From contig CM056874.1 of assembly GCA_029876055.1 (NCBI GenBank), positions 8,060,001 through 8,124,000 of the forward strand: a stretch of 64,000 bases of DNA. Direction: 5' to 3'. Made by a program: the position numbers and the translations under genes. This stretch comes from Madurella fahalii (lineage: Eukaryota > Ascomycota > Sordariomycetes > Sordariales). The notes below the pieces were generated by a model, which searched no databases, had not been told where the DNA came from, and saw nothing but the letters and a program-made list of their open reading frames with translations. This document shows, piece by piece, positions 33,281 through 44,900 of the stretch; position 1 is the first letter of the stretch; each line of letters starts with the position of its first letter.

Positions 33281-35821
33281 ATGGCTCCCCTAGCCAGGGA
33301 GCCTCGCCAGGTGCTTACGGTACTCAACCTTGCACGGCGCAAGGCTCTGTACACGTTGCTGGTTGAAATCACAGCATGGATGCGTTCGCAGCTCGAGTTC
33401 CGCGAGTCGGCCGAAAGCTCTGATGGCGCGCTGCCCCTCTTGATCGACCCTTCCGCTGAGAACAGCATCGTTGTGCCCCCGCCATCAGCTGCCCCCGAGT
33501 CCGCGGTGGCCAGCCCAGCCCTCGTGCGCCTGCGTGCCGCTGCCATCGAGCACTTCGACGCCTGGCGCAAGGACGTCCTCGCAAAACTGAAGGAGGTGCT
33601 CGCCGCGCCCGACGATGCCACGATCGTCGAGGAGCGCCGTAAGAGGACCGAGCGGATGGCTGCGAAGCAGCGCTCAGCGGCTACCGCGTCTGCCGGCGCC
33701 GGGGGACTCGGTAACAGCCTGATTGATGATTCTTGGGGGCGGCCAGACGATAATATACCCAGCGCAGAGGCGGAGCGCGCCAAGGCCGTGGCCCGTCTGC
33801 AAGCGTACTGGCATGCCATTCCCACGCGGCTGGTGACGATCCCGTACGAGGACAGGACGGAGACTATCAGCTGCGTGTTACTTGTGCTGCTATCAACAGG
33901 GCATTACTCGGCTGATTCCAGGGCGCTGGCCGTGTACCTCGCTTCGGCGCTTGAACTGCCGCTGGAGGTGTTGAACACCGAAGAGATAGAGATCGCAAAG
34001 TCCCTGGTTAAGAGCTCGACTGAGGCGGCAACGCAGCAGATGTCGGCGGAGGCTGAGGCTGAGAAGCGGAAGCAACAGAATCAGTCGAGTCGGTACTGGA
34101 AGGTTGGCCTGGCTTCGGTGGCAGGCGCTGCTATTATAGGAGTCACTGGTGGCCTTGCTGCTCCGGTGGTTGCGGGAGCCATCGGCGGTATCATGGGGTC
34201 CGTAGGCTTGGGGGGCGTGGCGTCGTTTTTGGGTATCTTTTGGATGAATGGAGCGCTTGTCGGGACCCTATTCGGAGCATTCGGGGCCAGGATGACGGTG
34301 AGCAACTATGAACACCCAGTATTGCGTTTTGGCTAATAGCATGGGCAGGGCGAGATGGTCGACCAATATGCCAGAGAAGTGGAGGACTTCCGCTTCATCC
34401 CCCTGAAGGACGAGTGGGCCACCAGGGGCGAAAACCAACAAGATAGACGTCTCCGGGTAACCATCGGCATTAACGGTTGGTTGGCCTCTAAAGAAGACGT
34501 CACCAGGCCCTGGCGCTGTCTCGGTGACGATTCGGAGGCGTTTGCCCTGCAGTACGAGATGAAGAGCCTCATGGGACTCGGAAAGTCTTTGAAGGAGTTA
34601 ATCACGTCGTACGCATGGAACACTGTCAAAGTTGAGCTCCTCAAGAGAACGGTGCTGGCGACGCTGTGGTCTGCGCTTTGGCCCGCATATCTCTTGTCCA
34701 TGGCCAGCACCATAGACAACCCCTTCAGCCTTGCCAAAAACAGGTCAGAAAAGGCTGGAGAAATCCTTGCCGACGCCCTAATCAACAGGGTACAGGGCGA
34801 ACGCCCAGTCACACTAGTCGGGTACTCCCTCGGCGCCAGAGTTATCTACTCCTGCCTGCGCTCGCTAGCCCAGCGGCGTGCCTTTGGGTTGATCGACACG
34901 GTTGTCTTCATTGGCGCCCCTGTTCCGTCTAATAAGCAGCATTGGCAGATGATGCGTACGGTGGTGTCGGGCAAGATGTTCAACGTGTATTCCGAGAACG
35001 ACTACCTTCTAGCATTCCTCTATCGCGCAACCTCCATCCAGCTTGGGGTTGCCGGTCTCCAGGAGATCAAAAGCATCGAGGGCGTCGAGAACATCAACCT
35101 CAGCGATGAGGTTCAGGGGCACATGCGGTATGCCAAGATCATCGGGAATATCCTCGCCCGGTGCGAACTGCCCGTGGTCAAGGGCGCCGACGCGCCAATT
35201 GACAAAGACGAGGACGCCATCAAACTCGATGATTTGGATAAGGACAACGCTGAAATGGGGACACTCATCGATTTTGACGGTTTGAGCATCGCAGAGCAGC
35301 CACCGCCCGTTTACAGTCTGACACCGTCCCCCGCTCAGCCCCCTCGTGCTCAACCAGCGATGCAGCGCACAACAGTAGCGAGAGGGTTGCCATCCGCTCT
35401 TCCAGTCACCCAGGATCCTCTAGGGGTCGGTTTGTCAAGAGTTCCCTCGATGCCTACCCCGAATACATCAGTACCGAAACCAGCCACGTCAGCTTCCCAG
35501 CCGCCAAGCAGCAAGATAGGCCGACAGTCAAGTTTCCCGGTGTCCATGTTCAGGGAAGATAGCACTGCCCAATCCGCTGTCCCCGGCAAAACCAACGAGA
35601 TCCGCCCGGCCTACGACGCTACCAAGCGTGCGGCCCCTCCTATGTCGACTCCTCTTGTGTCAACTTCTCTTGCGTCAACTCCTCCGGTGTCAACGTCTTC
35701 GCACGATGTCAGAGTGGATGACTATGACGACGACGGGGATGACTCGGAGGATGAAGGCGGCATCAAGATGGTGGATAACGACGACTTGGACTACGTGGAT
35801 CCGACACCCATAGAAGACTAA
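33281..35821 (+). CDS. DUF726 alpha/beta-hydrolase-like membrane protein
   Basis: Two exons, 33281-34297 and 34349-35821; 829 aa. The ATG at 33281 has the favourable context CACCATGGC; the open frame extends upstream but only from a TTG. The DUF726 (TMCO4-like) core has a glycine-rich hydrophobic hairpin at about residues 275-337 (two or more membrane segments) followed by a hydrolase fold with nucleophile motif GYSLG, Ser499. Relatives include yeast YFL034W (Mil1) and animal TMCO4; their biochemical activity is poorly defined, so hydrolase activity is inferred from the fold. The last 220 residues are Pro/Ser/Thr-rich and end in an Asp/Glu-rich stretch, probably disordered. The intron is 51 nt with branch GCTAAT. 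It converges on NOC2 with 174 bp between stop codons. Confidence 0.88.
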
Positions 35822-35995
35822 AGTTTAAATAGAGGCGGCCCCGTCAGTTCATGCAGTGAGGCGATGGAGAGGGATAAGACACGCAAGAAATACCCTGCGT
35901 CATAAAACACCACAGTGCATACGTATCAAAAGTTTTGTGTGAAAATAGACGACGGCGGAACTAACCCCGCCATCGCACATTAAGGACATTTAGGA

Positions 35996-38401
35996 TTATT
36001 CATCATCCTCTTCGTCCTCATCCTCCTCGTCATCATCATCCTCTCCCTCCCCCTCGCTCTCCTCGTCCTGTTCCTCGTCCTCTTCTTCCTCAGAGCCAGA
36101 CCCAGCATCATCATCATCATCCTCCTCCTCCTCCTCCGGCCCATTCTCCAACGCCTCCTTTTCTTCCTCTTTCCGCTTCCTCTCCTCCTCCTTCCTAGCC
36201 TCCTCCACAATTTTCAACCTCTCCGCCCTCAACTTACGCTGCGAAACCACAAACGCGCCGAGCGGTGTACGCTCCCACTCCAGATCCTTCAAGAAGGCGT
36301 CCACCTGCGCGCGGTCCTTGGGCGCAAAGTCCACCTTGGCCCGCTTCTCCTCGGTAAACTTAGCGTTCGCCTCGAGCTTCTGGACCAGCAGCACCAGGCT
36401 CGCCGCCAGCTTCCCATTCTTGTTACCGCCGGGGCCCTTCTTCCGGCTCTCCTTTAGCCAGCGCTTCAGACTGATCACCACGGGGAGCGCGAACTCGGGG
36501 AAGGCGATGCTCCTCGACCAGAGCACGAAGAACTCGGACAGTAGCTCGACGACCTGCTCGCCGACGCCGTCCTGGTACACACGCGTGCGCAGGTACGACT
36601 TGGGCGCCTTGTACGCCGTCGCAAAGTCCAGCGGCTTCAGCGTCGACTGCTTGGGCGGCTTCTTCATCTCGGCCGAGCCCAGCACTTCCAGCAGCGCCGA
36701 CGCGAGCGGGATGTACGTGTCCGTGGCGCGGGACAGGCGCAGGAGGGAGCGGATCAGCTGAAAACGTAAGGGGAAGTACAGCGCCGTGGGGATGAGGCGC
36801 ATCGCGCCCAGCGTGACCTGCACGAGCGGGTAGATGAGCAGCTTGAGTTGGCTCTCTTTGCCGGCTTCGGCTTCCTTCAGCGGGCTGCAATGCTCCGAGA
36901 GAACGCACGACCAAAAGTCGAGCGAGTGGACGTATTGCCAGTTGTAGACGGTGCGGAACGAATCGTTCTTGTTGTTGATGATGCTGTTGCGGAGGTGGAT
37001 AGCGAGCTGGCGGATTGAGGTAAAGGCGGTGGTGTAGCCGAGGGCTTGGTCCAACCCCCACAACTCGGCGGCCGAGTTCTTCATGAGGTTGATGCCTTGG
37101 ATTGTGTTGGCATTGGTGAGCCGGCTGCCTTGGACCAGGCCCTGGTAGGCGGCTTTGAGGACGGTTTCCCTGACGGCTTTGTCGCCAATCACGACGAGCC
37201 GTCGGATCACGAGGAAGGCTGTTATCCTGGTGGATTCGGTGCTTGCGGATTGGGACCAGAAGGCAACGACCGTCTTGATGAGCATCTTCAGCAACTTCCT
37301 GAACGAGAGGAGGTATGGGAGCAGAGGTTGGAGGGCTGAGAGTGTGAGCTTGAGCGTGGCGTCATCAGATAACGTGCTAAGTAGCCGAATGATAGAGGCG
37401 GAGTAGCTCTTGATGAGCATCGACAGCGTCTTGAACTTTTTGCCCTCCGTCTGCACGTACACCTTGCCAGCGGCGGACTCTTTGACCGGAACATGGTGCT
37501 GCAAGACCTCGGGAATCTGTTTTAGCGCCACGACGAGAAGGTCGTGGAAAACTTCTGGGTTCGTGATGCTATACCGCTGCTGGTTCTCCTCGTCGGTCTC
37601 GTTCAGGTGCGCGGCGCAACGAAAAGCTATCACGACCTGGCGGGCAGCCCTGAGCGAGTACGTCTCCGCCATTGAGGCCTTCCACCTCGCTACCATGGCC
37701 CGGGTGAGTTCTCGGCCGTCCTCCTCTTCTTCCTTGACAGCCTTTTTGTCCTTTTTCTGCTTCTTCTTCTTCGGCTGCTCCTCGTCCTCGCTTCCGCTGA
37801 GCTCGTCGACCTCGGCCAAGTCTGCGTTCTCATCAAAGTCTAGCGCCTCGGGGTCGTTCTCCTTCAGGAACTTGTAGAATTCTGGGTCGTTTTCGGCAAG
37901 AGCGTCCATGGCGCTCTTGGACATGCCAAGGTCGTCTTCGCTGGCATCGTCAGGTTCGCTGTCGCTGCCCATGGGCTCCTCATTGTCTGAAATCTCGAGT
38001 TCACTGCCACTCTCCTCTGAGGGGTCCTCCTGCGCATCAGCCTCGCCGCGCTTGCGCTTCCCCAGCTTGGCGGCAGCTTTAGTCTTCTCTTTCGACTTGG
38101 ACTTCGAATTGGCCGGCTGCCCTTTGTCGAGGATCTCAAAACCGCCTTGGAAGAAGTCATCGACGCTCATCTCGCTGGCCTTGGCACCGGGCTTTTTGCT
38201 GGCAGCGCTCTTGCCGCCATTGGCGTCGGCCCCTGGGCCCTTGTAGAACTCGTCATCTTGTGCGCGCTTGGATTTCTTCTTGTCCTTGAGCTGCTGTCGT
38301 TGCTTGATTTTCGCCGTCGCTTTCCTCTTTTCCAGCACGCCCTTGAGGTGCTTCTTCTCAAACTTCTTCGTCGCCTTCAGGTTCTTCTTTGCGGCCGTCA
38401 T
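35996..38401 (-). CDS. NOC2: Noc2, 60S ribosome biogenesis factor
   Basis: Single exon, 801 aa. The Lys-rich N terminus, two acidic serine-rich regions (about residues 120-175 and 190-215) and the central Noc2 domain (about 240-620, including LLIYPLVQVTLGAMRLIPT and FPLRFQLIRSLLRLS) are typical. Noc2 pairs with Noc1 and then Noc3 to move pre-60S particles through nucleolus and nucleoplasm. The C terminus is an unusually long acidic tail, about 60 residues of almost only Asp, Glu, Ser and Gly, encoded by GAG/GAT-type trinucleotide repeats at about 35997-36140. Basic KKKKQKKDKK near residue 220 could be a nuclear localisation signal. It is divergent from VPS28 across 299 bp. Confidence 0.95.
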   Translation of the reverse strand: MTAAKKNLKATKKFEKKHLKGVLEKRKATAKIKQRQQLKDKKKSKRAQDDEFYKGPGADANGGKSAASKKPGAKASEMSVDDFFQGGFEILDKGQPANSKSKSKEKTKAAAKLGKRKRGEADAQEDPSEESGSELEISDNEEPMGSDSEPDDASEDDLGMSKSAMDALAENDPEFYKFLKENDPEALDFDENADLAEVDELSGSEDEEQPKKKKQKKDKKAVKEEEEDGRELTRAMVARWKASMAETYSLRAARQVVIAFRCAAHLNETDEENQQRYSITNPEVFHDLLVVALKQIPEVLQHHVPVKESAAGKVYVQTEGKKFKTLSMLIKSYSASIIRLLSTLSDDATLKLTLSALQPLLPYLLSFRKLLKMLIKTVVAFWSQSASTESTRITAFLVIRRLVVIGDKAVRETVLKAAYQGLVQGSRLTNANTIQGINLMKNSAAELWGLDQALGYTTAFTSIRQLAIHLRNSIINNKNDSFRTVYNWQYVHSLDFWSCVLSEHCSPLKEAEAGKESQLKLLIYPLVQVTLGAMRLIPTALYFPLRFQLIRSLLRLSRATDTYIPLASALLEVLGSAEMKKPPKQSTLKPLDFATAYKAPKSYLRTRVYQDGVGEQVVELLSEFFVLWSRSIAFPEFALPVVISLKRWLKESRKKGPGGNKNGKLAASLVLLVQKLEANAKFTEEKRAKVDFAPKDRAQVDAFLKDLEWERTPLGAFVVSQRKLRAERLKIVEEARKEEERKRKEEEKEALENGPEEEEEDDDDDAGSGSEEEEDEEQDEESEGEGEDDDDEEDEDEEDDE

Positions 38402-38700
38402 TTTGGGCTACGACCGTCCTGGAAAATCAGGGTTCGATTCCGGCCGAGCAATTGGTGCTGCAGGGAATGGCCGTTCCTTTTCTCGAAACTTTTTTTTCGA
38501 GTATTCGGCAGGGGTCCTTATCGCGGTTCTTATCAGGCGGGGCGTTTGCTGACCCTTACTACTAGCGGAATAGCGCAGGTGGGACGCGTTAACCGTGGAC
38601 GTAGGCCAGCTCGAACCAGCAGCCTACTTATAGAGTGATTGCCATCAGATCTCGGTCTGCCTACCATGAGCTTGCGCATTTCCAGTGTGAGGCCGTCAAG
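38402..38700. promoter_or_regulatory. Compact divergent promoter, NOC2 and VPS28
   Basis: Only 299 bp separate the two start codons, so the promoters and both 5' UTRs must share this DNA. GGTTCGATTCC at about 38435 resembles a tRNA B box but has no flanking tRNA fold. Confidence 0.5.
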
Positions 38701-39527
38701 ATGATGCCACGGCAGCCATACGCGCCGACGCCACACAGCTACGTTCCCAACTCGACACTGTCGGCAACCATCAATCTCGATGAGGTCCGTTTGCTGCCCC
38801 GCACTGGAGCCAAACACCAACCACTAACATGACATTCAGGAGGTAAAACTAGCAGAAACCCGGGCCGAACGGGACCTGCAAGACTCGCTGGCCGAGATCT
38901 TCAGCATTATTGTCACAATTGACGAGCTCGAGAAGGCCTTTCTCAAGGATGCCATCCCTGAAGCCGACTACACCGAGATCTGCGAGCGGTCGCTCAAGCA
39001 GTACAAGTCGCTGGTCGCCGACGAGACGGTAGCAAAAGCATTTGTGGGGTTGGAGGAGTTCAAGGCCGAGTGGGATGTACGTAGCTTACTATCGGTTGTC
39101 GCTGCCGGGCTGCTGACAGCTAGCTCTACCCAAACAGCTCGAGGTGCCGCGCGCGACGGAGCGCATCCGGGTGGGAATGCCCTCGACTGCCGTGACAGCC
39201 TCCTCTGGCCCGGCTACTGCGCCTGCCGCGGCGGGTAACACGAGCGGCACATTGATTTTGGAAGCGACGCAGGATTTCATCACATTTCTGGATGCGCTGA
39301 GACTAGGGCTGCTTGCCAAGGACCAGCTGCACCCGCTTCTCACCGATGTTATTCAGTCCGTGAACAAGGTGACGGACCGGGATTTCGAGAACAGGGGCAA
39401 GATTGTGCAGTGGCTCATTACCCTGAACCAGATGAAGGCGACGGAGGAGTTGAGCGAGGACCAGGCGCGGGAGCTGGAGCTAGACATCAACTCTGCATAT
39501 CAGGGGTTCAAGAATACCCTCTCCTAA
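38701..39527 (+). CDS. VPS28: Vps28, ESCRT-I subunit
   Basis: Three exons: 38701-38784, 38840-39076 and 39138-39527; 236 aa. Introns are 55 and 61 nt. The sequence from LSATINLDEEVKLAETRAER onward is typical Vps28 N-terminal core, which binds Vps23 and Vps37. The C-terminal four-helix bundle (about residues 140-236, with LLTDVIQSVNKVT and IVQWLITLNQM) recruits ESCRT-II. ESCRT-I sorts ubiquitinated cargo into multivesicular bodies. There are two adjacent ATG codons, 38701 and 38704; either may be used. Length is usual for the family. A Ser/Ala-rich linker joins the two domains. Its stop codon is only 66 bp from the MDM12 stop codon on the other strand. Confidence 0.95.
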
Positions 39528-39593
39528 CATGCATTCCTCAAGGCGCCCTTTTTGAGATGACCCGATTTCCAATTTTCGCATGCCCATCTATCT

Positions 39594-39868
39594 TTACACC
39601 AAAAAGGTCCAAAAACTCGGGTATACAAACTCATCCTCGAATATCCTCCTTACCTGTTCCAAAACAAACCTCTCCACCTTGCCCACATTCTTCAGGCTCT
39701 GTCGTCCACTCTCCCTCTCCCCAATCTCGCTCTCGACCCTAATCTCTTGCAACAGCCCACCCAACTTCGTACCTCCTCCTTTCCGGTGCTGCTGCCCCTG
39801 CTGCACCCCCGTGACCCCTTGCCTCCCCTCCTCTTGGCCCCCACCACCACCGCTACCACCACCACCGC

Positions 39869-39900
<32 letters not shown>

Positions 39901-40169
39901 CCAACCGCAGCGACTGCGTCTTCAGGGCTCAAGAAACAAAAATGCACCCGCTTCCTGATCTTGGCTAGCACCCCGACGCCATCAAAAGTGAGCCCCGTGA
40001 TGCTCAGCCGCACGGGGATCCCGACAAAGCTCGGCATGGGGTAGTCCAGCAGGATGTCCGCCGTTAGCAGGAGCTTGACGTCGCCGGCGTAGCGGATCCG
40101 GAAGACGGCTTGCATATCCTCGAGACGGCGTTCGCGGAGACGTGGTTGTTCCGGTTCTTGTTGTTGTTG

Positions 40170-40208
<39 letters not shown>

Positions 40209-41204
40209 ATTCTGTTGGGATGGAGCGGAGGGGCCCGAGCTGGGAGTCTCCTTTGCTTTGTCACCGCTACCGTTGTCGGCGGCGGCGGCGGCGGAGCCGA
40301 CGAGAGTGGTTGCCGCGTCACGGGTCGGAGGGCGGGAAGCGGTGCCGGTTGAGGTTGGGGCTAGGGTTGAGACGCTGTGTTTCTCTCTGAGAGAGGGGGG
40401 CGGGGGAGCGAGGGAAACAAGGGGAGGCGGGGTGCCGGGGACGACTAGCCCGGTCGTTGGGGATGTAGAAGTGAGGTTGACGGTAGGGCTGAAGTCGCCT
40501 ACCGAGATAGAGCTCTGGGAGGTGTTACGGCTGTGGCCTGGCTGCTGGCGGTAGGGCTGGCCGCGGCTGAAGTTTGCAGCATAGCTCTGTAGATTTGGTG
40601 AAGAGGAGCTGTGCCCGTGGCCTTCCAGCCAGTTGGCGGTGCTGAGGTGGTGCGCGCCAGCTACGGCGGCCAGCGGCGTCTGCGTTCCCGAGAGACCCGT
40701 CGCGAGATGCGAGTGGAAGTAGTGAAGGTTAGACGTCCCGCCTGGGATACCCGGAGTGGAAACGCGCAGGAACGGGCTCCCAGTGTCTCCATTGCGGGAG
40801 TTGCTGATCCCAGGACCTCCTGGCATGCCAAAGTTGAGGTGTGGTGGTAGGGAGCCAGGGTGCCGGGAGCGACCAGTTAACATTTCGGCCTCTTCCCGCC
40901 GACGCCGTTCATCCGGCATCTGCGTGGCATCGGCAAGTACACCATTCTCGCTATCGGAGTCGTCAGATGCCAAGTCTGAATCGACGTGATCTTCGTAGAA
41001 ATCCGGCAGCGGGTCGGTGATGTCCTTGAGCTCGATTTCGGGCGGAATGGTGCCAAATTGGAAATCATGCACCGTAACAGACTTAATGAACCGCGGCAGC
41101 GGCACCGACTGGAACTTTGTGTGGATGAAGTCACGGATTTTGTCCGCCAGCTCCTGGCCGTCAGGGCCGCCCGTCACCGTCTCCCAGTTGAGATCGATCG
41201 ACAT
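39594..41204 (-). CDS. MDM12: Mdm12, ERMES lipid-transfer subunit
   Basis: Single exon, 536 aa from the ATG at 41204, which gives the canonical MSIDLNWETV; the frame is open a further 31 codons upstream, and an ATG at 41297 would add them, but no Mdm12 I know starts there. Mdm12 is the cytosolic SMP-domain bridge of the ER-mitochondria encounter structure, linking Mmm1 and Mdm34 for phospholipid transfer. The SMP domain is split: residues 1-75 (FQSVPLPRFIKSVTVHDFQF) and about 345-536 (LEDMQAVFRIRYAGDVKLLL, VERFVLEQVRRIFEDE). Between and within them are long low-complexity inserts: a Gln run of about 17 near residue 335, about 10 Asp plus Gly repeats near residue 435. Such inserts are common in filamentous-fungal Mdm12 but these repeats are long. 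Confidence 0.95.
39870..39901. repeat. ATC trinucleotide repeat encoding poly-Asp
   Basis: About ten repeats of ATC on the plus strand, which read as GAT codons in MDM12. The adjoining CCACCA repeats encode Gly. Confidence 0.85.
40158..40208. repeat. CAA/CAG repeat encoding poly-Gln in MDM12
   Basis: On the plus strand a TTG run changes into a CTG run, which on the coding strand is a CAG block followed by a CAA block, about 17 Gln codons with one Asn nearby. The tract is likely length-variable. Confidence 0.85.
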
Positions 41205-41927
41205 AGGAGCGATGCACACAGAAAATGAAGCGCCGGCTGAACTTCCACCCTTCTTGTTAACGAGAGATTTGTTGCGCCGGTCGATATCTCCATGCAACAG
41301 TTACCTTACTTGATTAGTATGCTTGCAATTAAGGCTTGAACCACGATGCAAGAGTCGGAACCGAGCTAGTGGGGCAGATGTTGGAAGAACTGGTCTGATT
41401 GAACTTCAGAGCGAGACGAACAATAGAGAGCAGTGCACTTAACACTTGGCTATGTGAATCTATAAGTAAGACACCTTAACATGACATAGTGCAAAGCTTA
41501 ATTTAAAGACGCAATTTTTTTTTTTTTTTTTTTTTTTCAATTTTTCAACTCTTTTTTAACCTTAGAACAACGCTTTGAAACGGAGCTTTTCACTTGACGA
41601 ACGAGCGTGTGACATCAAAGCAGCAAACCCAATCCAACCCTAACCCAGGGTCAACTGCCGACATCTGGGCTCCACAGCGCCAAGTCCGACGATGCTCCGT
41701 AACGTCTCCCAGGCAACGACACGCTTGTAAATCAACAGGCCTGCACTTGCCCTCCCCACAATCAAGTCTTTCACCGAGCGAGTCGCTGCCGCGGAATAAA
41801 CAGAACACGCGATTTGGTGATTTTACCTCACCGCCAATCGCAGCATTATTATGAGGAATTGACCGTAGTTTCCTCGATTTACCGCGAGATTTCGTCTCCC
41901 CTTATTTTCTTTTACTGTCATACCACA
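41205..41927. other. Divergent spacer, MDM12 and BRCT gene
   Basis: This 723-bp head-to-head spacer holds a run of 23 T at 41515-41537, about 400 bp upstream of the BRCT gene ATG. No gene is visible. Confidence 0.55.
41515..41537. repeat. Poly(T) tract
   Basis: Twenty-three consecutive T, the longest homopolymer in the window, in the MDM12/BRCT-gene divergent spacer. Confidence 0.9.
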
Positions 41928-44900
41928 ATGGATCCTCAGTCACCGCCGAAGAGGATGACACGGGCGCGGGCAGCGGCAAAGACCGCCGAGCCCGGCACAA
42001 AGACCACCCGCATCGTGACTGCTGCGGCTAAGGCCAAGTCGATCCGTAGCACCGCGGCAACCACTACCGCCACCACCACAACCAGAACAGCGACCAAGAG
42101 AAAGTCGCCCTCCGACGAAGACGACGACGAAGACCTCGACGAACTGGTGGCCGCTGAGCAGATGTCCGCAATTACCACGAAGCCCACTCGCGGCCGAGGC
42201 CGTCCAAAGAAGGTTGTCATCGCAGAACCGGAGCCAGAGCCACAGCCAGCACCAGCATCAGCACCAGTTCGGAGCCGCGGTAGACCTAAGAAGGCTGTCG
42301 AACCCGTTGCGGAGGCCCCAACAAGGGCAACCAGGACAACTCGGGCCAAGAAGGCAGACGAGGCCGAGGGTACCGTCGAGCCAGTCAAGAAGACGACTCG
42401 CGGTCGCCCAGCCACATCAGCAGCAACCACTGCCCCCAAATCTCTGGCTAAGCCTGCCGTCAAGAAGACGGTTAAGTTTGAGGAGCCTGAGAAGGAGAAT
42501 ATTGCCCCGTCCAATGCACCGACAACCAAGAGAGCCGCAAAGACCTCGGCACCCGCCACCGCCGGCGGTCTTCGCGGAAAGCCAGTCCGCAAGGCGGCCA
42601 CCAGCCGGACAGCTCGCAGTACCAGGTCAGCCGCTCCCGCAACTACAGCAAGCGAAAAGGAGGAGAGGCCAATGCCGTTAAGTCCTAAGAAGATCAACCA
42701 GTTGGCCGCGAATCGTGCCGAGTCCGATGATGAGCTTGGTATGGACGAGAAGGTGCCGGTGAGGCGGCTGAGGAAGGCCCCCGTCAAGGCTGCAACCAAG
42801 TCGTCGACCGCGCCAGAGCTCTCCGTGTCGGTCTCCGAGAACGACGAGAATGCCTCCATCAGTCGCCCTGAAACTGATCTTGCTCTCATGCTGGGCACCC
42901 CTGCCAAGCGGCTGCCGCCGTCTCCCTGGAAGGGGAGCATCATGACACCCGCGAGGCGCGTCGAGGGACTGTTCGGGCCACCTCTCACTCAAACCGCGAA
43001 TGACAACCAGGCATCCCAGTCACCCACTAAGACGGGACTTTTGCAGTCACCTGCAAAGAGACAACCTCTGGCCTTGAATCCTCTCGGCGCTGGCGGCATC
43101 AACGGCCCTCAGATGGGAGTTTCGCCGCTAAAGATGTCGTTCTTGTCATCTCCCGCGAAGCGCTCAATCTCACCCATCAAGCCGTTGCCACCCAAGATCG
43201 AAGAGGAGGAGTCTATGAATCAGACCCCAGCTCCAAAGCCGACTCTGCTTGCCAGTCCGTTGCCTGCCGTTTCTGGGACCTTCAACGATGAGGATATCAT
43301 GACCGGTGCGGGGACGGATAGCAACGCCATGCCTGAGTCCCCTACAAGGCCCCGCTTCCCCGGCCGACTCTCTGCTGTCCTGCCTCGCCATGCGGACCCC
43401 GCGTTGACGCCTCCCATGTTGAGCCTAGCTGAAGAGTTGTCGGAAGCGGGGGTGGAAGACGTCGCAGTGGAGGAAGCTGCGGAGAATGAGAACGCTGAGT
43501 GTTTGGGAGAGCCAATGGTCCTAGATGACGCGCCCGACAAGGCCTGCAAAGTGGAATCGGCCAGCACCACACCTCCGTCGTCTCCTCCTGCCACCGCTAA
43601 CCCCATGTTTGGCTTGCGTCAGAAGGATCTCGACCCCTATGACGACGCTACAGACTCGGATTCGGACAATGAGCTGCCACGCCAAGGCAGATTCACATCG
43701 GCTTGTAGCGTCGTGCCCGCCACTCCCCGCCCTGCTGCGGCAAGGACCCCCAGCACGCAAAACCGCCAGTTGCGGTCGTCTAGCAGGAGCACAGCGAAGA
43801 GAGCACGTATGGATGACAAGTTCGGGTTCACACCTCTTGCCCAGCAGCTCAGCGGATGGACTGCCGGCCCGAGCCCTCGGAAGGCCAAGATTGCGACCCC
43901 TTCACCCACAGCAAATGGCCAGGCAGCAGCTTCGACGCCTACCGAGGCAGCGCAGAACACCTTCTTCGAAGATGAGATGCACGTTCGGCCAGAGGCCATG
44001 GAGATCGAGGGAGACGCTGTTGGAGTGTCTGAGGAGAACAGTGACCCCATTCTCGAAGATCTCTCGTTTACCGAAGAGGACATGGCCCTCGCAGCTGAAG
44101 CCCATGAAATGTCGCTTATGGAGCCGGAGCTGGTGCTCAACACTAGCAATTCGAGCCATGACGATACCATCTCAGAGGCTAGCCAAGAATATGGCGATGA
44201 GAACGCGATCCCTATTGACCCTAATCTCGTCTCGAACAATGAAGCGCGGTCAACGGCCATTCCGCCAGTCACTCCCCAACGCGTGATTCACCGCGAGGTT
44301 CACACTGTTGCCAAGGTGCCGCTCAAACCCGCAGACGATTCGACATCTCGACCTACGATCAAGAAGCGCGGACACAGCATCTCGCGGCTTCCTGCCTCGC
44401 GACCGACCGAGGGCCTAATTAGAAATGCCACGGTCATCTCGTATTCTCCTACCAAGGGAGCAGATGTCGAAAGCCCTGGAGAGGAGCAGGAGGAGCAGGC
44501 CGAATCTGCTCCGCCCGTGACGCCTCAGAAGTCGGACATCTGGTCGACAATTGGCACGCCGGGGCGGACGCCTCGGCGGGATCTTAACCCCGCTCTTCTC
44601 CGTGGTGCTGTGGTGTTCGTGGACGTCCATACAAGCGAAGGTGCCGATGCAAGCGGTATCTTTGTTGAGCTGTTGACACAAATGGGCGCTCGTTGTGTCA
44701 AGAATTGGACGTGGAACCCGAGTGGTTCCCAACCTGACGGCGCCGATTCGAGAATTGGGATCACTCACGTTGTGTATAAAGATGGCGGAAAGCGTACGCT
44801 AGAAAAAGTCCGTGAGAGCGGCGGCGTGGTACAGTGCGTGGGTGTTAGCTGGGTCTTGGAGTAAGTTCGCTGCATTCCCTTGATGTCCACAAGTAAGGAA

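Noticed and set aside
38425..38450. tRNA B-box-like GGTTCGATTCC
   Set aside because: The flanking bases do not form a T stem, anticodon arm or acceptor stem.
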